Under the pieces are notes generated by a model. It saw nothing but the letters and a program-made list of their open reading frames with translations, made no database searches and had not been told where the DNA came from. Shown piece by piece: positions 19,965-31,900 of a stretch of 64,000 nucleotides of DNA (position 1 is the stretch's first letter; each line of letters starts with the position of its first letter). The stretch covers positions 257,567-321,566 of the forward strand of contig OZ037931.1 of NCBI GenBank assembly GCA_964035575.1, given 5' to 3'. The translations under genes and the position numbers were made by a program. This stretch comes from Rhynchopus sp. YZ270_cl-10 (Eukaryota; Euglenozoa; Diplonemea; Diplonemida; Diplonemidae).

Positions 19965-21847
19965 ACAAACCTTTCTTCTTTTATAAATGATGTACACGAA
20001 CAAGATTCTAAACTATTTTAGGACTGATTTTGGGCTTATTTTAGGACGGGAGATTTTTCCCTACTAAAAATGCTTAAAATGTTAGGCAGTCTTTAAAGTA
20101 GCCTAAATTCTATTCTGTGTGCAACAGCAATGAGGTCGCACTTTCAAACCCTTAAATTCGGGTTTGTTCCTCTATTATTTTTTTTTTATACCTATTCTAA
20201 TTGATTGATGGTTGTGCACACAGTGTGCATGCATCGACGTTTGATTTGGGTATGTTTTGTATGTGAACGCTTCGGCATTTACAATACTTTTCTATAATTC
20301 CGCACTTGGTATATATGATGAACCTCCGGCTGGTGAGCGGAGTTTGCCGCGAGGTTCATCACCCACCACTAAAAAAAAACACAAAAAAAAAAAAAAAAAA
20401 AGGAAGGCAGGTGAATGGCCTGTTAAACCTTGTAGCAGCATTGCAGGGTGAAACGGTGTACAATGGACATCAATGCTTTCAACTTGCAACCCCACCGATC
20501 CCCCCCGTTCTCCCCTCTTCCCCCCCGTCCTTTTCTTGACCATCTTCATCTGTGGCAACTGTTAGTCGAAGATGTTATTGACTGTTGCAAACAGAAGAAG
20601 AAGGTTACCAACATGATATGAAGTGATCCCACATGAGTTGTATATAGTTCATGTATCTGCACTACCCCAAGTGGGTGTGTAAGAAAGAAAAGCACACAGA
20701 AAAAGAACTGTGTGATTAACACATTTTGATGACCGTAAGCACAACGAGGCTTAGGCTTCCCAAAATTTCTCTTATGATATTAGGTTCGCTACTTATTAGG
20801 TTGAGAAAGAGACCATTGGGTTCGTGAGACCTTGTGTGTTTATGTTTTTTATCTCAACCCACACAACAGTAATATATAATAACCCTTTGACACACCAAAC
20901 GACTGTGAACAAACATTTAAGACAACATACGGACCCCCTCAGGGGAGCGAGTTGTACCCGATTTCTGTGAGTTCTGTGCACCGACAAGCTTGCGAACAAA
21001 CCGCACCAACGGAACTCACTGCTGAATTTGGCGTTTTAATTGAACGCAAATCGCGGATGATGAAACATGGCCTGAAAGCCTTGAAGACATGGGCAATACC
21101 TCGTATCCGATACGCATGGCAGCAGGAGTAAAGGCGTTCTCTTTACGCATGTCGCTTTGTCAACTTGTTGACGAAATAGGAAACATAAAAAGGCTTCACC
21201 AAATATGGCGACAATATTTGGTGATTGAGCAGGACAGAGCCTCAGGCTCGTCTTTTTTTTGTCTGAAACTTTGTTTGTCGTTTATCGTGTTCTCAGGGTA
21301 TGCACTACCTGCACTATGTGGTCAGACCTTTTGGTCTGACTGCATGGCTACTTTTTACCTCTCCTCCCCCTCCTCCTTCACTTATTACTCAAAATCCCCT
21401 TCCCCTCCCCTCCCTCCCTTTTCATTAGCCCCCCTCCCGTGACTGCACAACGTAACTGTATTTTTACCCCCTTTTAACGCAAGCCTAACCCTTTGTAGCT
21501 GACCAGCCATGCTTGGGTTCATCTAACAACGTTTCTTTTTATCCCCAATACCCCCTTTTTTTTTGCGCAAGAGGAAATAAAAGAGTATGAGCAAACCATT
21601 AGCATGTGTCCGGGTTAGAATGATTTGGTGGTGGGCATCTTAGCGGTTCCTTGTTGTCTCTCATGTGACGCCTTTTTTTCTTGATGAGGGTGTCCGCCAA
21701 GACTCCACTACACATTTTTTCAAATGGTTTGTTCGTGCGGTGCTATTGTTTATTTACACTCCGTTCTTTTTGTTTTGCAATTGTTGGATGTACAAAGGAC
21801 AATGGATAATTAAAACCAGACCCCCCTCCCGTATACTATTTTACTTA

Positions 21848-22105
21848 GGTTCACTAGTGGCGCACCAAGGTACACTTGCCACGAGAGGGTTTGTATTTGA
21901 AGTGAACCTCCACCTGCAACACAAGCAGTGGTGACGGCATCATCCGCACAACCGTCTCTGCGACGAAGAGACAGCCAACACTTCAAACCCAGCGTGTTCC
22001 CGCACGACCCCACCTGTGCCTTGGACGAGAGGTGCGTCTCCCTGCCCTGCCCCATGCCCTCCCAACACAAACCCTCTTCCCAACAGATACCTGACACAAC
22101 AAACA
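21848..22105 (+). promoter_or_regulatory. Helicase 5' leader, copy 1
   Basis: Nearly identical to 35302-35555, which precedes the exonuclease-helicase gene. Both begin with GGTTCACTAGTGGCGCACC and end with a C/T-rich run, CCCAACAG, then ATACCTGACACAACAAACA directly before the ATG. The similarity carries into the first codons with in-frame indels. The pyrimidine run plus CAG looks like an RNA acceptor site inside a 5' UTR. Two different helicases thus share one leader and probably one promoter type. Confidence 0.75.
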
Positions 22106-24372
22106 ATGTACTGCCCACTGGATGAGCTTGAGGATGCCACGGACCTGGCAACGCATCTGATGGGGTGCAATGCAAAGGATATCGCGGAAGACTCTGTGCC
22201 ACCGTTGCCGTTTCCGTTTGGGATGGAAGAGTACTTCGCGAGGCACCTGCCTGGGTGTTAGCAGAATGCACAGGACAGCTTGCAGCCGAGAGCAAGGAGG
22301 GTGCGGTGGTGCGCGGTAAGGTGGATCGGGTCTGGAAGAATAGGACCAGCACAAAAGTGTCCATGTGTTTGAAGGTCGACAAACGCCCTCAGGTGGACTA
22401 CCCCCTTGTGCATGTAATCGCAAAGATGACGCCGCATGGGCGCTTCCCGGAAGGCAAGATCGTGCTGCTCGAGAGGGTGGCTGGGTCTGAGTTTATTGTG
22501 TCCGTGCTTGCGAGTGACGTAGGTGGTGTGAAGGGCGCAAACTCCTTTGTTGGCACGCGGGCGAGCCTTCTGCTCATGGGGTCGATCCTGCCCAGCGAGC
22601 GCATGGTCGATGCCTGCAACCGATGTGCCATGGACGAAGCACTTCTCGACACCCTCACCTCAGGGGAGTGTGCACGTGACGCTATACCACAGGTGGCATC
22701 TTGCAAGACGTACGCAGCGTCGCTCAACGCGGAGCAGAACAAAGCAATCCACCTCTGCGCACTTATGCGCGCACCCGACAACGTCCTCTGTGTGGAGGGC
22801 CCCCCAGGCACAGGGAAGACGACAACTGTCGTGGAGATGATACACCAGACGAAGCCGTCCCCAACGCAGAAGACGCTTGTGATGGGGCCAAGCAACAAGT
22901 CTGTGCAGACGGATGCAGAGCGCTTCCTTCAGAAGTATGGGGATAAGTATGAGCAGAAAGGGTTGTCAATGGCAATGGTGGGGGTGGTAGACAAGATACC
23001 AGAGTCCTTGCACTGTATGTCTGTTGAGAAGGTGTCGGAGTTGGTGAAGACGTGGGTGCGCGACGTCGGAAATGCAACGGACAAGGAGCAGAGTCAACTG
23101 TGCACACAGTACAAGAGCAAGATCCTGCCCACACTGCAGCGCATGATGCCTTCGATGCGTGGCAAGCTGCCGGCACGCATTCCCAAGACATCCCCAGCGG
23201 GCATGATGTCCCATCTCAAAACCATCAGCACGTTCGTGTCAGAGTTGGGGGATGTGGAGGGACGGTGCATCGCAGATTGCTCGATACTCTTCAGTACCCT
23301 CATCTCCTCAGGAAAGGGTATCGTACGCAAGCACCTACTAAACAAAGAGAACACATCCACATCCGCACACACGCTGATCATTGACGAGGCAGGCCAGGCA
23401 CTGGTGCCAGAGGCGCTGGTGGCGCTGTCGCTGCTGCCGAGCAAGTTGGTGGTGGTGGGTGACGTGCACCAGCTCCAGCCCTGTGTGGTGTCACCTGGTG
23501 CTGTGAAGCTGGGCTTTGGGGAATCCTTTATGAAGAGTGTGCTGGACACGTCGGGCTGCAGGACCATGATGCTTGCGGAGCAGTACCGCATGCACAAGGA
23601 CATTCAGTGTTTCCCCAACCAAATGTTCTACGGGGGACGCCTGCGCACAGCTGCGTGCGTTGAGGAGAGCACGTGGCAGTACCCCGCTGATGCGCCAGCC
23701 TACCTCCGTCCGTACGTGTTTATGGATGTGCAGGGTGAGGAGTCGTCGCCTGGGGGCAGAAACAGTGCGTCAAAATGCAACAAAGCAGAGGTGGCTGCAG
23801 TGTGCAAGGTGCTTGGCGATCTGAAGAAGTTGCAGGCAGGTGGGTGGCGCTGCAGTGTGGGTGTCATCGCGATGTACAAAAGCCAAGCACGTCTGATCAT
23901 GGACCGTGCTGCCCAACTGCGGCTGCCTGATGTGCGTGTGAGCACTGTGGACAGCTTCCAGGGTGACGAATGCGACGTGGTCATCATCTCGATGGTGCGC
24001 TGCAACAAGGGTGCAAACGTAGGGTTCCTGAACGACGCTCGGAGGATGAACGTTGCCCTGACACGTGCTAAGCACTCGCTCATTGTATTTGGCAGTGCGG
24101 ACACGTTGGGGCGCAGCAAGAGCTTGCACTGTTCGAAGCTCGTGTCTGATGCGAATAATCGCGATGTTGTGGTTAAAGAACCTCGAGATTCACCTAAACA
24201 CGAGGGAGCACAGCAAAGCACGTCCACATCCGGGTCCAGAGGAAAAGGCACTAAGAGGCAAGTTGTCCAACAGAAGGGGAATGCTGGCAGAGGTGGCAGT
24301 GTCAGTGGTAGAGGTGGCAACAGTAAGAGCATGGAACCGGGAAGAGGAAGGGGCAGGGGAGGCGCTCTCTGA
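22106..24372 (+). CDS. SF1B UPF1/IGHMBP2-like helicase with RGG tail
   Basis: An ATP-dependent RNA or DNA helicase of superfamily 1. Motifs in order: NAEQNKAI (Q-motif region, about 22728), Walker A GPPGTGKTTT (about 22798), IDEAGQA (about 23380), GDVHQLQP (about 23459), AEQYRMHKDIQ (about 23575), VDSFQGDECDVVI (about 23946) and MNVALTRAK (about 24046). A beta-barrel-like segment precedes the core. The last ~45 residues are GRGG-rich, a typical RNA-binding tail. There is no UPF1-type Cys/His domain, so an IGHMBP2- or Sen1-like role fits better. The ATG at 22106 matches the start of the other helicase, but its frame closes at 22261; the core frame, one base back (-1), is open from about 22132. 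A small unseen intron, a base error, frameshifting or a broken N terminus could explain this. Confidence 0.85.
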
Positions 24373-24399
24373 AGATGGCCAGGTGCATATGTTCATATT

Positions 24400-24779
24400 A
24401 CCAGGGGTGGAGGTGCGTCTACTGACCCGGTTTCAAAACCGGGTCAAAAAAAAAAAAAAAATGGGATTTTGGCGAAAAACCCGGTTTGGAAAAAAAAAAA
24501 AAAAAGGGATTTGCAATTTTGGGAGAAAATCGATTTTTTTTTTGGTACCTCGCACGAGCCTCTGAGAGTGACCAGAAATGGCCTCATGAACAAAGCGACC
24601 CCGTCACAGCAGAACGCGACTCAATTAGTCAAACGCCGAAGCAAAAGGAAGTATGCAGCATGGCGAAATAATAAAAGTAGCGTACCGTGCGCGTGCGCCT
24701 GCGGCGCAAGCTTGCAACCCACCCCCAAAATGTACAATTTGAAGCGCATTTTTTTTTTTTTTTTTTGAAATGTTCAGGG
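24400..24779. other. Short intergenic stretch after helicase 1
   Basis: Contains repeated CCCGGTTT/AAACCGGG words around A-runs (24425-24490) and one half of the bipartite repeat (24676-24700). There is no gene, and no clear H1 hairpin, which is unusual for the 3' side of a gene in this window. Confidence 0.5.
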
Positions 24780-24966
24780 CAGGGCTATCGGTAAGAAGGG
24801 GTTTTGGGGGGCATCATATATCATATTTCATATTTCAAAATCATATTTCAAAAAAAAAAAAAAAAAAACACGAGTTTACGGGCAAAAACCCATTCCGAGC
24901 TTTCGGCCCCGCACGTTGGCGGGGCATCTCCCCTCATATGTGGATATGTCCGGAAAATTTTCAGGA

Positions 24967-25241
24967 AAGTGCCGGGCATATACACATCAAAATGGGTCCG
25001 GACATATCCACGGGGGGGATAGGTACTTAAAAAATGGAATTGAAAGCCGTGTTCAAAATCTTTCAATTGCGGCCAGGTACGATCAAAAAATTGCATCTGG
25101 GGTCCCTTTACCGGTTGGAAAGTCCCAAAAACCAAAACTCAAAAGTGGGTCCAGGGATTACGCAGCCCCCCCAAAAATAAAAAAAGTACGTATGGATTTT
25201 CAACACGTACAATTCTAAGCAAAAACAATTAAAAACTCTCC
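24967..25241. repeat. Extra segment in the left foldback arm only
   Basis: The right arm runs directly from the GGAAAATTTTC complement to CTGGCAAAGTT, whereas the left arm has about 275 bp between them. This is either a later insertion into the left arm or a deletion from the right. A second CCGGACATATCCAC word lies inside it, so deletion between short repeats is plausible. Confidence 0.6.
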
Positions 25242-26212
25242 CTGGCAAAGTTGGTTGAGAAGGGCTGTGAAAGTTCGAAGAACTGGAGAAATCATCAGTC
25301 ATGGCACTGGCGAAGCCACGGTACGCAACATTTCTAAAAATTGCGATTAAAATTGCCTACTATGTCACGGGAAGGGTGTACTGCAATCTAGCGCCGCAGG
25401 CGCACGGTACGCTACTTTTTTCTTTCGCCATGCTGCATACTCCTTTTCCGGTAAAATAGAAAATTGTCTCCTACAAATAGAATTCTGTAGGGGGTAGGTG
25501 AGAGGTGGGGGCGGAGCCCCACCCCTCACCTACCCCACCCAGCCCCAATCCAAAACCCAAATTACCTAAGTATGGACACGTATGGATTCCACCTTTTCAA
25601 AAACGATTCACGTATGGATTTCCATACGTTCCACACGTACGGCTGGTGTGGCCGCGGAACGTGCTCCAAAAAACGGCTTGGGGTCTAAGGGGTTAACAAA
25701 AATTTAAAGTTTAAGGTGTACCTCTGCGAGCGTAGCGAGCGGAAAATTTTTAAGGTGTACTTCCGCGAGCGAAGCGAGCGGGGAAAAAATTGAAGGTGTA
25801 CCTCCGCGAGCGTAGCGAGCGGAAAAATTTTTGAAGGTGTACATTAAACTTTAAACAAGGGGGTACGCCCACTTTTGTCGTCATCCTAAAATACCCGAAA
25901 TTGAGCCCAATTGCATTTCCGGATCGATTGCGGAAAGTGGTAGGGTAAATGAACAACACCAAATACCTACGCCCCCCCGTGCATATGTCCGTGTTGGTCA
26001 AGGCTCGGACATATACACATACTCAGTTCAGGTAGTATACTACAGTGTACAGCGGCAAAAACCCATTCCGAGCTTTCGGCTCCGCACGTTGGCGGGGCAT
26101 CTCCGTTCATATGTGGCCTGGTAAACCCATTCCGAGCTTTCGGCTCCGCACGTTGGCGGGGCATCTCTGATCATATTTGGCCTGGTAATAAAAAAAAATT
26201 TTTTTTTTTTTT

Positions 26213-26342
26213 TTTAAAAAAGGCGATCATATTTCATATCTCTTACCGATAGCCCTGTGTTCAGGGTTTTTTCTAGGATTTTTTTTTTCAGATCTGGGGG
26301 GCAGGGCTATCGGTAAGAGATATGAAATATGATCGCCTTTTT
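26213..26342. repeat. Small foldback nested in the large one
   Basis: An arm of about 40 bp (AAAAAAGGCGATCATA ... ACCGATAGCCCTG) and its inverse flank about 45 bp. Its CAGGGCTATCGGTAAGA end is the same as the terminus of the large element, so it is either a solo derivative or the junction of an earlier copy. Confidence 0.7.
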
Positions 26343-26345
26343 TAA

Positions 26346-26795
26346 TTTTTTTTTTTTTTTTTCCTACTGATGAGTTTGCTGCCGCAGGGTTTTTGTCGAG
26401 GTGGTCTAGGAGCAGGCAGCTCGAAACCACTAAAACGAGTGTCAGCCCAGAATCTGTATTTATATGGATAATGCTACATTTAATGGAGAGGTAAAATGTA
26501 CTGGCTGTATCCATCTCCTTTTTATTGTCAGCCCATATAATCCGTACCAACGAGGATAATGCTATTTTTAAGAGGTAAATTTTACTGGCTGTAACCTCAC
26601 GGACTTTTATTAATGGGTACATGAAACTTTCTTTTCCAAAAAAAAAACATAAAAAAACGAGTCACGTCACTATCAGAAACAAACAATCCACATAAAGTAA
26701 AAAAAAAAAGTTTGGGTACATTTAGTGCACCCTATTATACCATCTATTCAGTAGAATAGTTAGTATATGAAACAATTTTTTTTTTTTTTTTTTTT
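26346..26795. other. Unique centre of the foldback
   Basis: About 450 bp outside the inverted arms, without a gene. It includes repeated GAGGTAAAATGTACTGGCTG/GAGGTAAATTTTACTGGCTG and ATAATGCTA words (about 26467-26595), a tandem duplication of roughly 95 bp. It ends with hairpin H2 at 26736-26776. Confidence 0.55.
26736..26776 (+). repeat. Dispersed hairpin H2, copy (empty site for the 5337 element)
   Basis: TATACCATCTATTC pairs with GAATAGTTAGTATA around AGTA. The string GAATAGTTAGTATATGAAAC is the uninterrupted version of the flanks of the TIR element at 5337-6382. Confidence 0.65.
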
Positions 26796-27494
26796 ACCAG
26801 GCCAAATATGATCAGAGATGCCCCGCCAACGTGCGGAGCCGAAAGCTCGGAATGGGTTTTTGCCGCTGTACACTGTAGTATACTACCTGAACTGAGTATG
26901 TGTATATGTCCGAGCCTCGACCAACACGGACATATGCACGGGGGGGCGTAGGTATTTGGTGTTGTTCATTTACCCTACCACTTTCCGCAATCGATCCGGA
27001 AATGCAATTGGGCTCAATTTCGGGTATTTTAGGATGACGACAAAAGTGGGCGTACCCCCTTGTTTAAAGTTTAATGTACACCTTCAAAATTTTTTCCGCT
27101 CGCTACGCTCGCGGAGGTACACCTTCAATTTTTTCCCCGCTCGCTTCGCTCGCGGAAGTACACCTTAAAAATTTTCCGCTCGCTACGCTCGCAGAGGTAC
27201 ACCTTAAACTTTAAATTTTTGTTAACCCCTTACCCCAAGCCGTTTTTTGGACCCACTCAGAGATTACGCTCCACGTGTGGAACGTATGGAAATCCATACG
27301 TGAATTGTTTTTGAAAAGGTGGAATCCATACGTGTCCATACTTAGGTAATTTGGGTTTTGGATTGGGGCTGGGGTGGGGTAGGTGAGGGGTGGGGCTCCG
27401 CCCCCACCTCTCACCTACCCAATACAGAATCCTATTTGTAGGAGACAATTTTCTATTTTTTCGGAAAAGGAGCGTGCAGCATGGCGAAAGAAAA

Positions 27495-27604
27495 AAAGTA
27501 GCGTACCGTGCGCCTGCGGCGCTAGATTGCAGTACACCCTTCCCGTGACATAGTAGGCAATTTTAATCGCAATTTTTAGAAATGTTGCGTACCGTGGCTT
27601 CGCC
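27495..27604 (+). repeat. Bipartite GCGTACCGTG repeat, copy in right foldback arm
   Basis: GTAGCGTACCGTGCGCCTGC and GTTGCGTACCGTGGCTTCG stand about 85 bp apart. The inverse copy is at 25303-25410 in the left arm. Confidence 0.75.
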
Positions 27605-27879
27605 AGTGCCATGACTGATGATTTCTCCAGTTCTTCGAACTTTCACAGCCCTTCTCAACTAACTTTGCCAGGAAAATTTTCCGGACATATCCACATATGA
27701 GGGGAGATGCCCCGCCAACGTGCGGGGCCGAAAGCTCGGAATGGGTTTTTGCCCGTATACTCGTGTTTTTTTTTTTTTTTTTTGAAATATGATTTTGAAA
27801 TATGAAATATGATATATGATGCCCCCCAAAACCCCTTCTTACCGATAGCCCTGTCTGGGGGGGGACGCAAAAAAACCAC

Positions 27880-28252
27880 CCAAAAAAATTTTTTTTTCGC
27901 AGGTGCAAGCAGGGTTTCCGCTTATCTTCATGGAAATTTTTTCCAAAACCGTGAAGATATGTCCAAAAAGGGGTCTATAGTTTTCGCGCTCCGCGCAAAA
28001 AAGCCCGTTCATTTCACGTAAATACGTGATAACGTGGGATGGTAACGAACATCAAGAACCAAACCAACCCTTTTTCTCATGTTCCACATCCTACGGAGTC
28101 ATGATATCAGAACTTTCTGGCGAAGCCACGGTACGCAACATTTCAAAAAATTGTGACCTAAAATTGAACATTTGTACGGCCAAACTATGGTAGAGGGCTG
28201 TGGTATTCCGCTCATAAGTTTTGAGTTGCGCCGCAGGCGCACGGTACGCTAC
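27880..28252. repeat. Partner of the window-start repeat plus bipartite motif
   Basis: 27893-28150 is the inverted, diverged copy of positions 1-312. A reverse bipartite repeat (TGGCGAAGCCACGGTACGC at 28119 and GCGCCGCAGGCGCACGGTACG at 28229) closes it. The two copies are 28 kb apart, so they are separate insertions of one family rather than the arms of a single element. Confidence 0.65.
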
Positions 28253-28380
28253 TTTTTTATTTTTGCCGATCCCTTATTCTCACTCTTTTGTTCGGTCCGT
28301 CAAATGGTGCAAAGATTGAGTGAATTGGGGGCACGGTCTGAAACTTCACCTCGCTATATCCTCTTCACAATGATGCCAGA

Positions 28381-28415
28381 AAGGGGATAAGACGCGCTTC
28401 GCGTCTTATCCCCTT
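28381..28415. repeat. Perfect hairpin, 16-bp arms
   Basis: AAGGGGATAAGACGCG and its exact complement flank a CTT triloop. A C/G-run-rich region (28480-28600) follows. Confidence 0.8.
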
Positions 28416-28913
28416 CCTGCCTCCCCTTTTTTTTTCTGGTGCGGGTTACGTACGTTGTGTCCCAAATGGGGGTCTGTGCGGGTGACCCCCAACCACCCCC
28501 CCACATCCTTTTTTCCCAAGTCAAAATGCGTCCCCCCCCCGGGGGGGGACGCGTTTCCCCCAAAAATCTGGGGGGGGACGCCGTCCCCCCCCGCTCCCCC
28601 TAGAAAAAACCCTGATGTTGCGTACCGTGGCTTCGCCAGGAACCTTGCCATGACCGCCGAAAAATCCACTTTTGCCGAGTGCGTGAGGTTCGGTGTGCTG
28701 AACAAAGGGGGAACATGGACCCTACTCCCCTTCATCAAGACACAAACGCTGTTGCGCAAGTTCCCCGGCAAAGAAGTGTAACAACCAGGTCGCACGTGCC
28801 AGTGTCATTTTCGCGCGCAGCGCGAAATTTTTTTTGATAAAACAACTTGTTGTCAATTCTAAAAAGATTGGAGGCAGCGCTGCAGGGCAAACAAAACGGA
28901 TTGAAAAAAACAG

Positions 28914-31900
28914 AAGCTTTATACATAGCGCTCCAATTAGACTCTAACTAGATAATTAGAGTCGGCAGTTCGAGTATAATTAGAGTCTTTAAAACTCTAA
29001 CTGAACTCTAATACTCTAACTGGACTCTAATTAGAGTCCTATAAGAGGGTCAATAAAGAGGGGCACATCAATCAATGCTATAGCCATCAACCCAGGGGGC
29101 ATAGCTAGTGCAAGAAATTCGACTTTGTAATCCAGAAAGTCAGTTCTCTGCTTGCAGAGAACCAGACACAAGAAAATATTGTTTGTTCCCCCAGAAAACC
29201 AGTGCACAATTCACACTCCTTGTGGATGGTCTTGTTGCCTTTTTAGCACAGGAATTTTGGCCCAGAGGCATGCACTTGAAGCATGGCTATTTAGTGTGTA
29301 TGGGGCAGGGTGTTGTTTTGTTATGAATTCTCTTTGGTATTGTCGATCGCGGGTAGTTGTTCAACGCGAGGCTTGGATCTCTCCTGGGTTCATAAGCAGT
29401 ATTTCTTCGGCTGAAATGAACGTATGCTCGCTATAGATTTCCCGTCAACACAGCCTTTGATACTGGGGTTACCCCTTCGACCCCTTAGTGGTAGTTAAAC
29501 TCGATTGACATTTACATTCCTATAGATGAAAGAACAAGACACCACTTCTGTACCCGCGCATCAACATTTGTAGAAAAATTTGCACCCCAAACACCTTCAA
29601 TAATGCCCGCCAAAAGGCGCCCCTTGTTGCTGGGAGTTGGTTCTCATGTTTGATACCTGCACAGCAGGCATTCCTCTGAGTCCAACGCTGCTTGGCCTGT
29701 CTGCGGCGTTGCACCGAAGGTGCACATAGAGTTTTTGCATCGCATTCCCTAATGTATGGGGCACTCACACTTGAGGGCATGTGCCACTGCGCGGGTCTGA
29801 GTACCTGGGTACCCATAGCTGAGAATAAGCCGGGTCCCGAGTCCCGGTACTGGGTACTAGGTACAGTAGGACTAGGACTAGGCCCCCACCCTCCCGCGAC
29901 CGGGTCCCCGACCCGCTTTCAGGCGGACCACAGCGCCTTGTGTCCCAGTCCGGCTGAGAACTCGGTTCCCCAAGTCTTATTTTCAGCTATGTGGGTATCT
30001 GGGCACCTGGGTCCTGCAGAGGAACCTTAGGGGAACCGGTTCCTTACGGCGTTTGCACCTACAAGAAGCCTGTTGTTTTACTCTAATTAGACTATAATTA
30101 GAGTTTATTTTCGGAAATATTGTCCCTCTGCACAAATCCTACAGCGACGTTGGAAATATGGGTTCTATATTTTCGGCTACTTTACAGCCAATTTTGCATG
30201 TACCGGGTAATATTATAATATTTGGCACAGAAATATTAGAATGTACACAAATCGTGGGTAAAATCCGAAATAGAAATATCAGTCCTATTCGTGGTCATTT
30301 ACCCCCCCCCCCCCTTTGGGTCGGTGAACCGGAAATTTTGGAAATAAGGGGGTAAAATAAGGGGGGGGGGGTAAATGAGGGGGTAAGGGGGGGGGGGGGT
30401 AAATTACCATGTTATGGGTTAGGTCATGTTTTTGGGTGGGAAGGGGGGACTTTTTCATACACGGTGGGGTAAAATTTTGCACAACACAGTGTGACGACAC
30501 ATGCTCTCATGACAAATGTGTCATCTGAAAAAAATTCCTCACTTCCTTGCGACATCGCAAGCAGTCATGCATCATGGATCCACATCATCCACATCATCTT
30601 TCTGCCCGTGCCTGAACCATGACTGGTCAGGGATCACGGTGTTGCCTCAGATTCCGTGAGGTGTCCCAAACGTATCGCCCACGCAGCACAAACGTACCCA
30701 CCTGCACCCATCTACCTGCACACGTGATGTAAAACAGGGTGAAAGATTATTTGCACTTTACCCCTTTCCTCATTTCGAGCTTGTCTCCAGCTTCAAATCA
30801 GACGAGTCCTACAGTCTCCGGATGTACGACCCGCTGAACACATCAGCCCCTCCCAGCAAACCATAAAACAAAACAGGTATGCGCTGCACTAAGTGAAACT
30901 ATTACCCCATAATTACACGCCAGGTGGTGTTTTGCCACTCGTTCCCTGAACCCCCTCGCTTCGCTCGTGGGTTTAGGTCACTCGTGACAAAACACCACCT
31001 GGCGTGTTGCGGCGATAATTACCCAAAAATTACCTGGTGGCTGGTACTTTACCCCCCCAGGGGGGTAAAGTACCAGCCACAACAGGGTATTATAGGGGGG
31101 GGGGGGGGGGGTAAATTACCATGTTATTTTGGCCTGAACCGTTTTTTTCTGAAAAAGGGGGTAAAATAAGGGGGGGGGGGTAAATGACCACGAATAGGAC
31201 TGATTATAATTTTTTCGGCCAAAAAAAATTTTTTTTTGACCATGTCGCAGAGTGAAAAATCGACCGAAATTTTCGATTTTGGTGTTGCAAAATTTTTCGA
31301 AAATCCTGAAAAGTGCTCAAAAACACGTGAAAACACATGTATAGGAACCCCATATGGGCCCAGCATTGCCCAGGCTTGGTGAAAATTTTTCCTGCATGGG
31401 GGCCCTCCGGGCCCCCAGGAACCATTGCGACCCGATTGGTTCACGTTACTGAAAAATTTGGTCCCTAAGACACACACGTGGTTAACATACCCCTGAAAAA
31501 CACCCTACATCCACATAACGATCAACGTCCCAAAGTGACAAAGTGTTCCAGCTACCCCCATCCCCCACGTCGGTAAATATCATCATATAAATGAATCTGA
31601 ACCCCTCTCCTTCCAGCACACCAACATACACATTTTGACACACAAGATACAACTGAACCATAACAGGGGTTTTTTGACACACAGAATACGAGCGGATTTG
31701 TGCGTCGGGACAATATTACCGAAAATGAAAATATGAATTTTCTGGAAATATAGCACCATATTTCCTTCGGTACCCCCAATGCCGCTTCGGTCGACGATTT
31801 CCCTCGCCTTCGGCTCGGGAAATCGTATCCCTCAGCAGCATTGGGGGTACCTCAGGAAATATGAGTACTATATTTCCAGAAAAAATATACTAGTAGTTAG

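Larger units (their letters stand above)
19370..21817. repeat. Segmental duplication, copy 1 (upstream of helicase 1)
   Basis: Two nearly identical blocks, 19370-19881 and 20505-21817, match 56391-56926 and 58232-59489 in the same order and orientation. The middle parts do not match. Contents: H1 hairpins at 19516 (partial), 19571, 19932 and 20731 (decayed), A-rich tracts, and no intact gene. Both copies end a few hundred bases before a gene start (helicase here, TyrRS for the other), so the duplicated DNA may include promoter sequence. Confidence 0.85.
24780..27853. mobile_element. Large foldback element, about 3.1 kb
   Basis: Terminal CAGGGCTATCGGTAAGA is repeated inverted at 27837-27853, and almost the whole left half (24780-26190) has an inverted counterpart in the right half (26796-27853). 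Shared blocks include the CCATTCCGAGCTTTCGG stretch, a bipartite GCGTACCGTG copy in each arm, a GGTAGGTGAG block and triplicated AAGGTGTACCTCCGCGAGCG units. The centre (26193-26795) holds a small inverted repeat of the same terminus and about 450 bp of other sequence. No transposase is encoded. Arms over 1 kb long suggest a young foldback or a palindromic duplication of a shorter element. Confidence 0.85.

Noticed and set aside
26367-26427. Hammerhead-ribozyme-like words: CTGATGAG, a GCTGCC/GGCAGC stem, then CGAAAC followed by a small hairpin ending TC
   Set aside because: The core words and a plausible stem II exist, but the sequence before CTGATGA does not pair with that after the putative cleavage site, so stem I is missing, and stem III needs a bulge. 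Chance is more likely.
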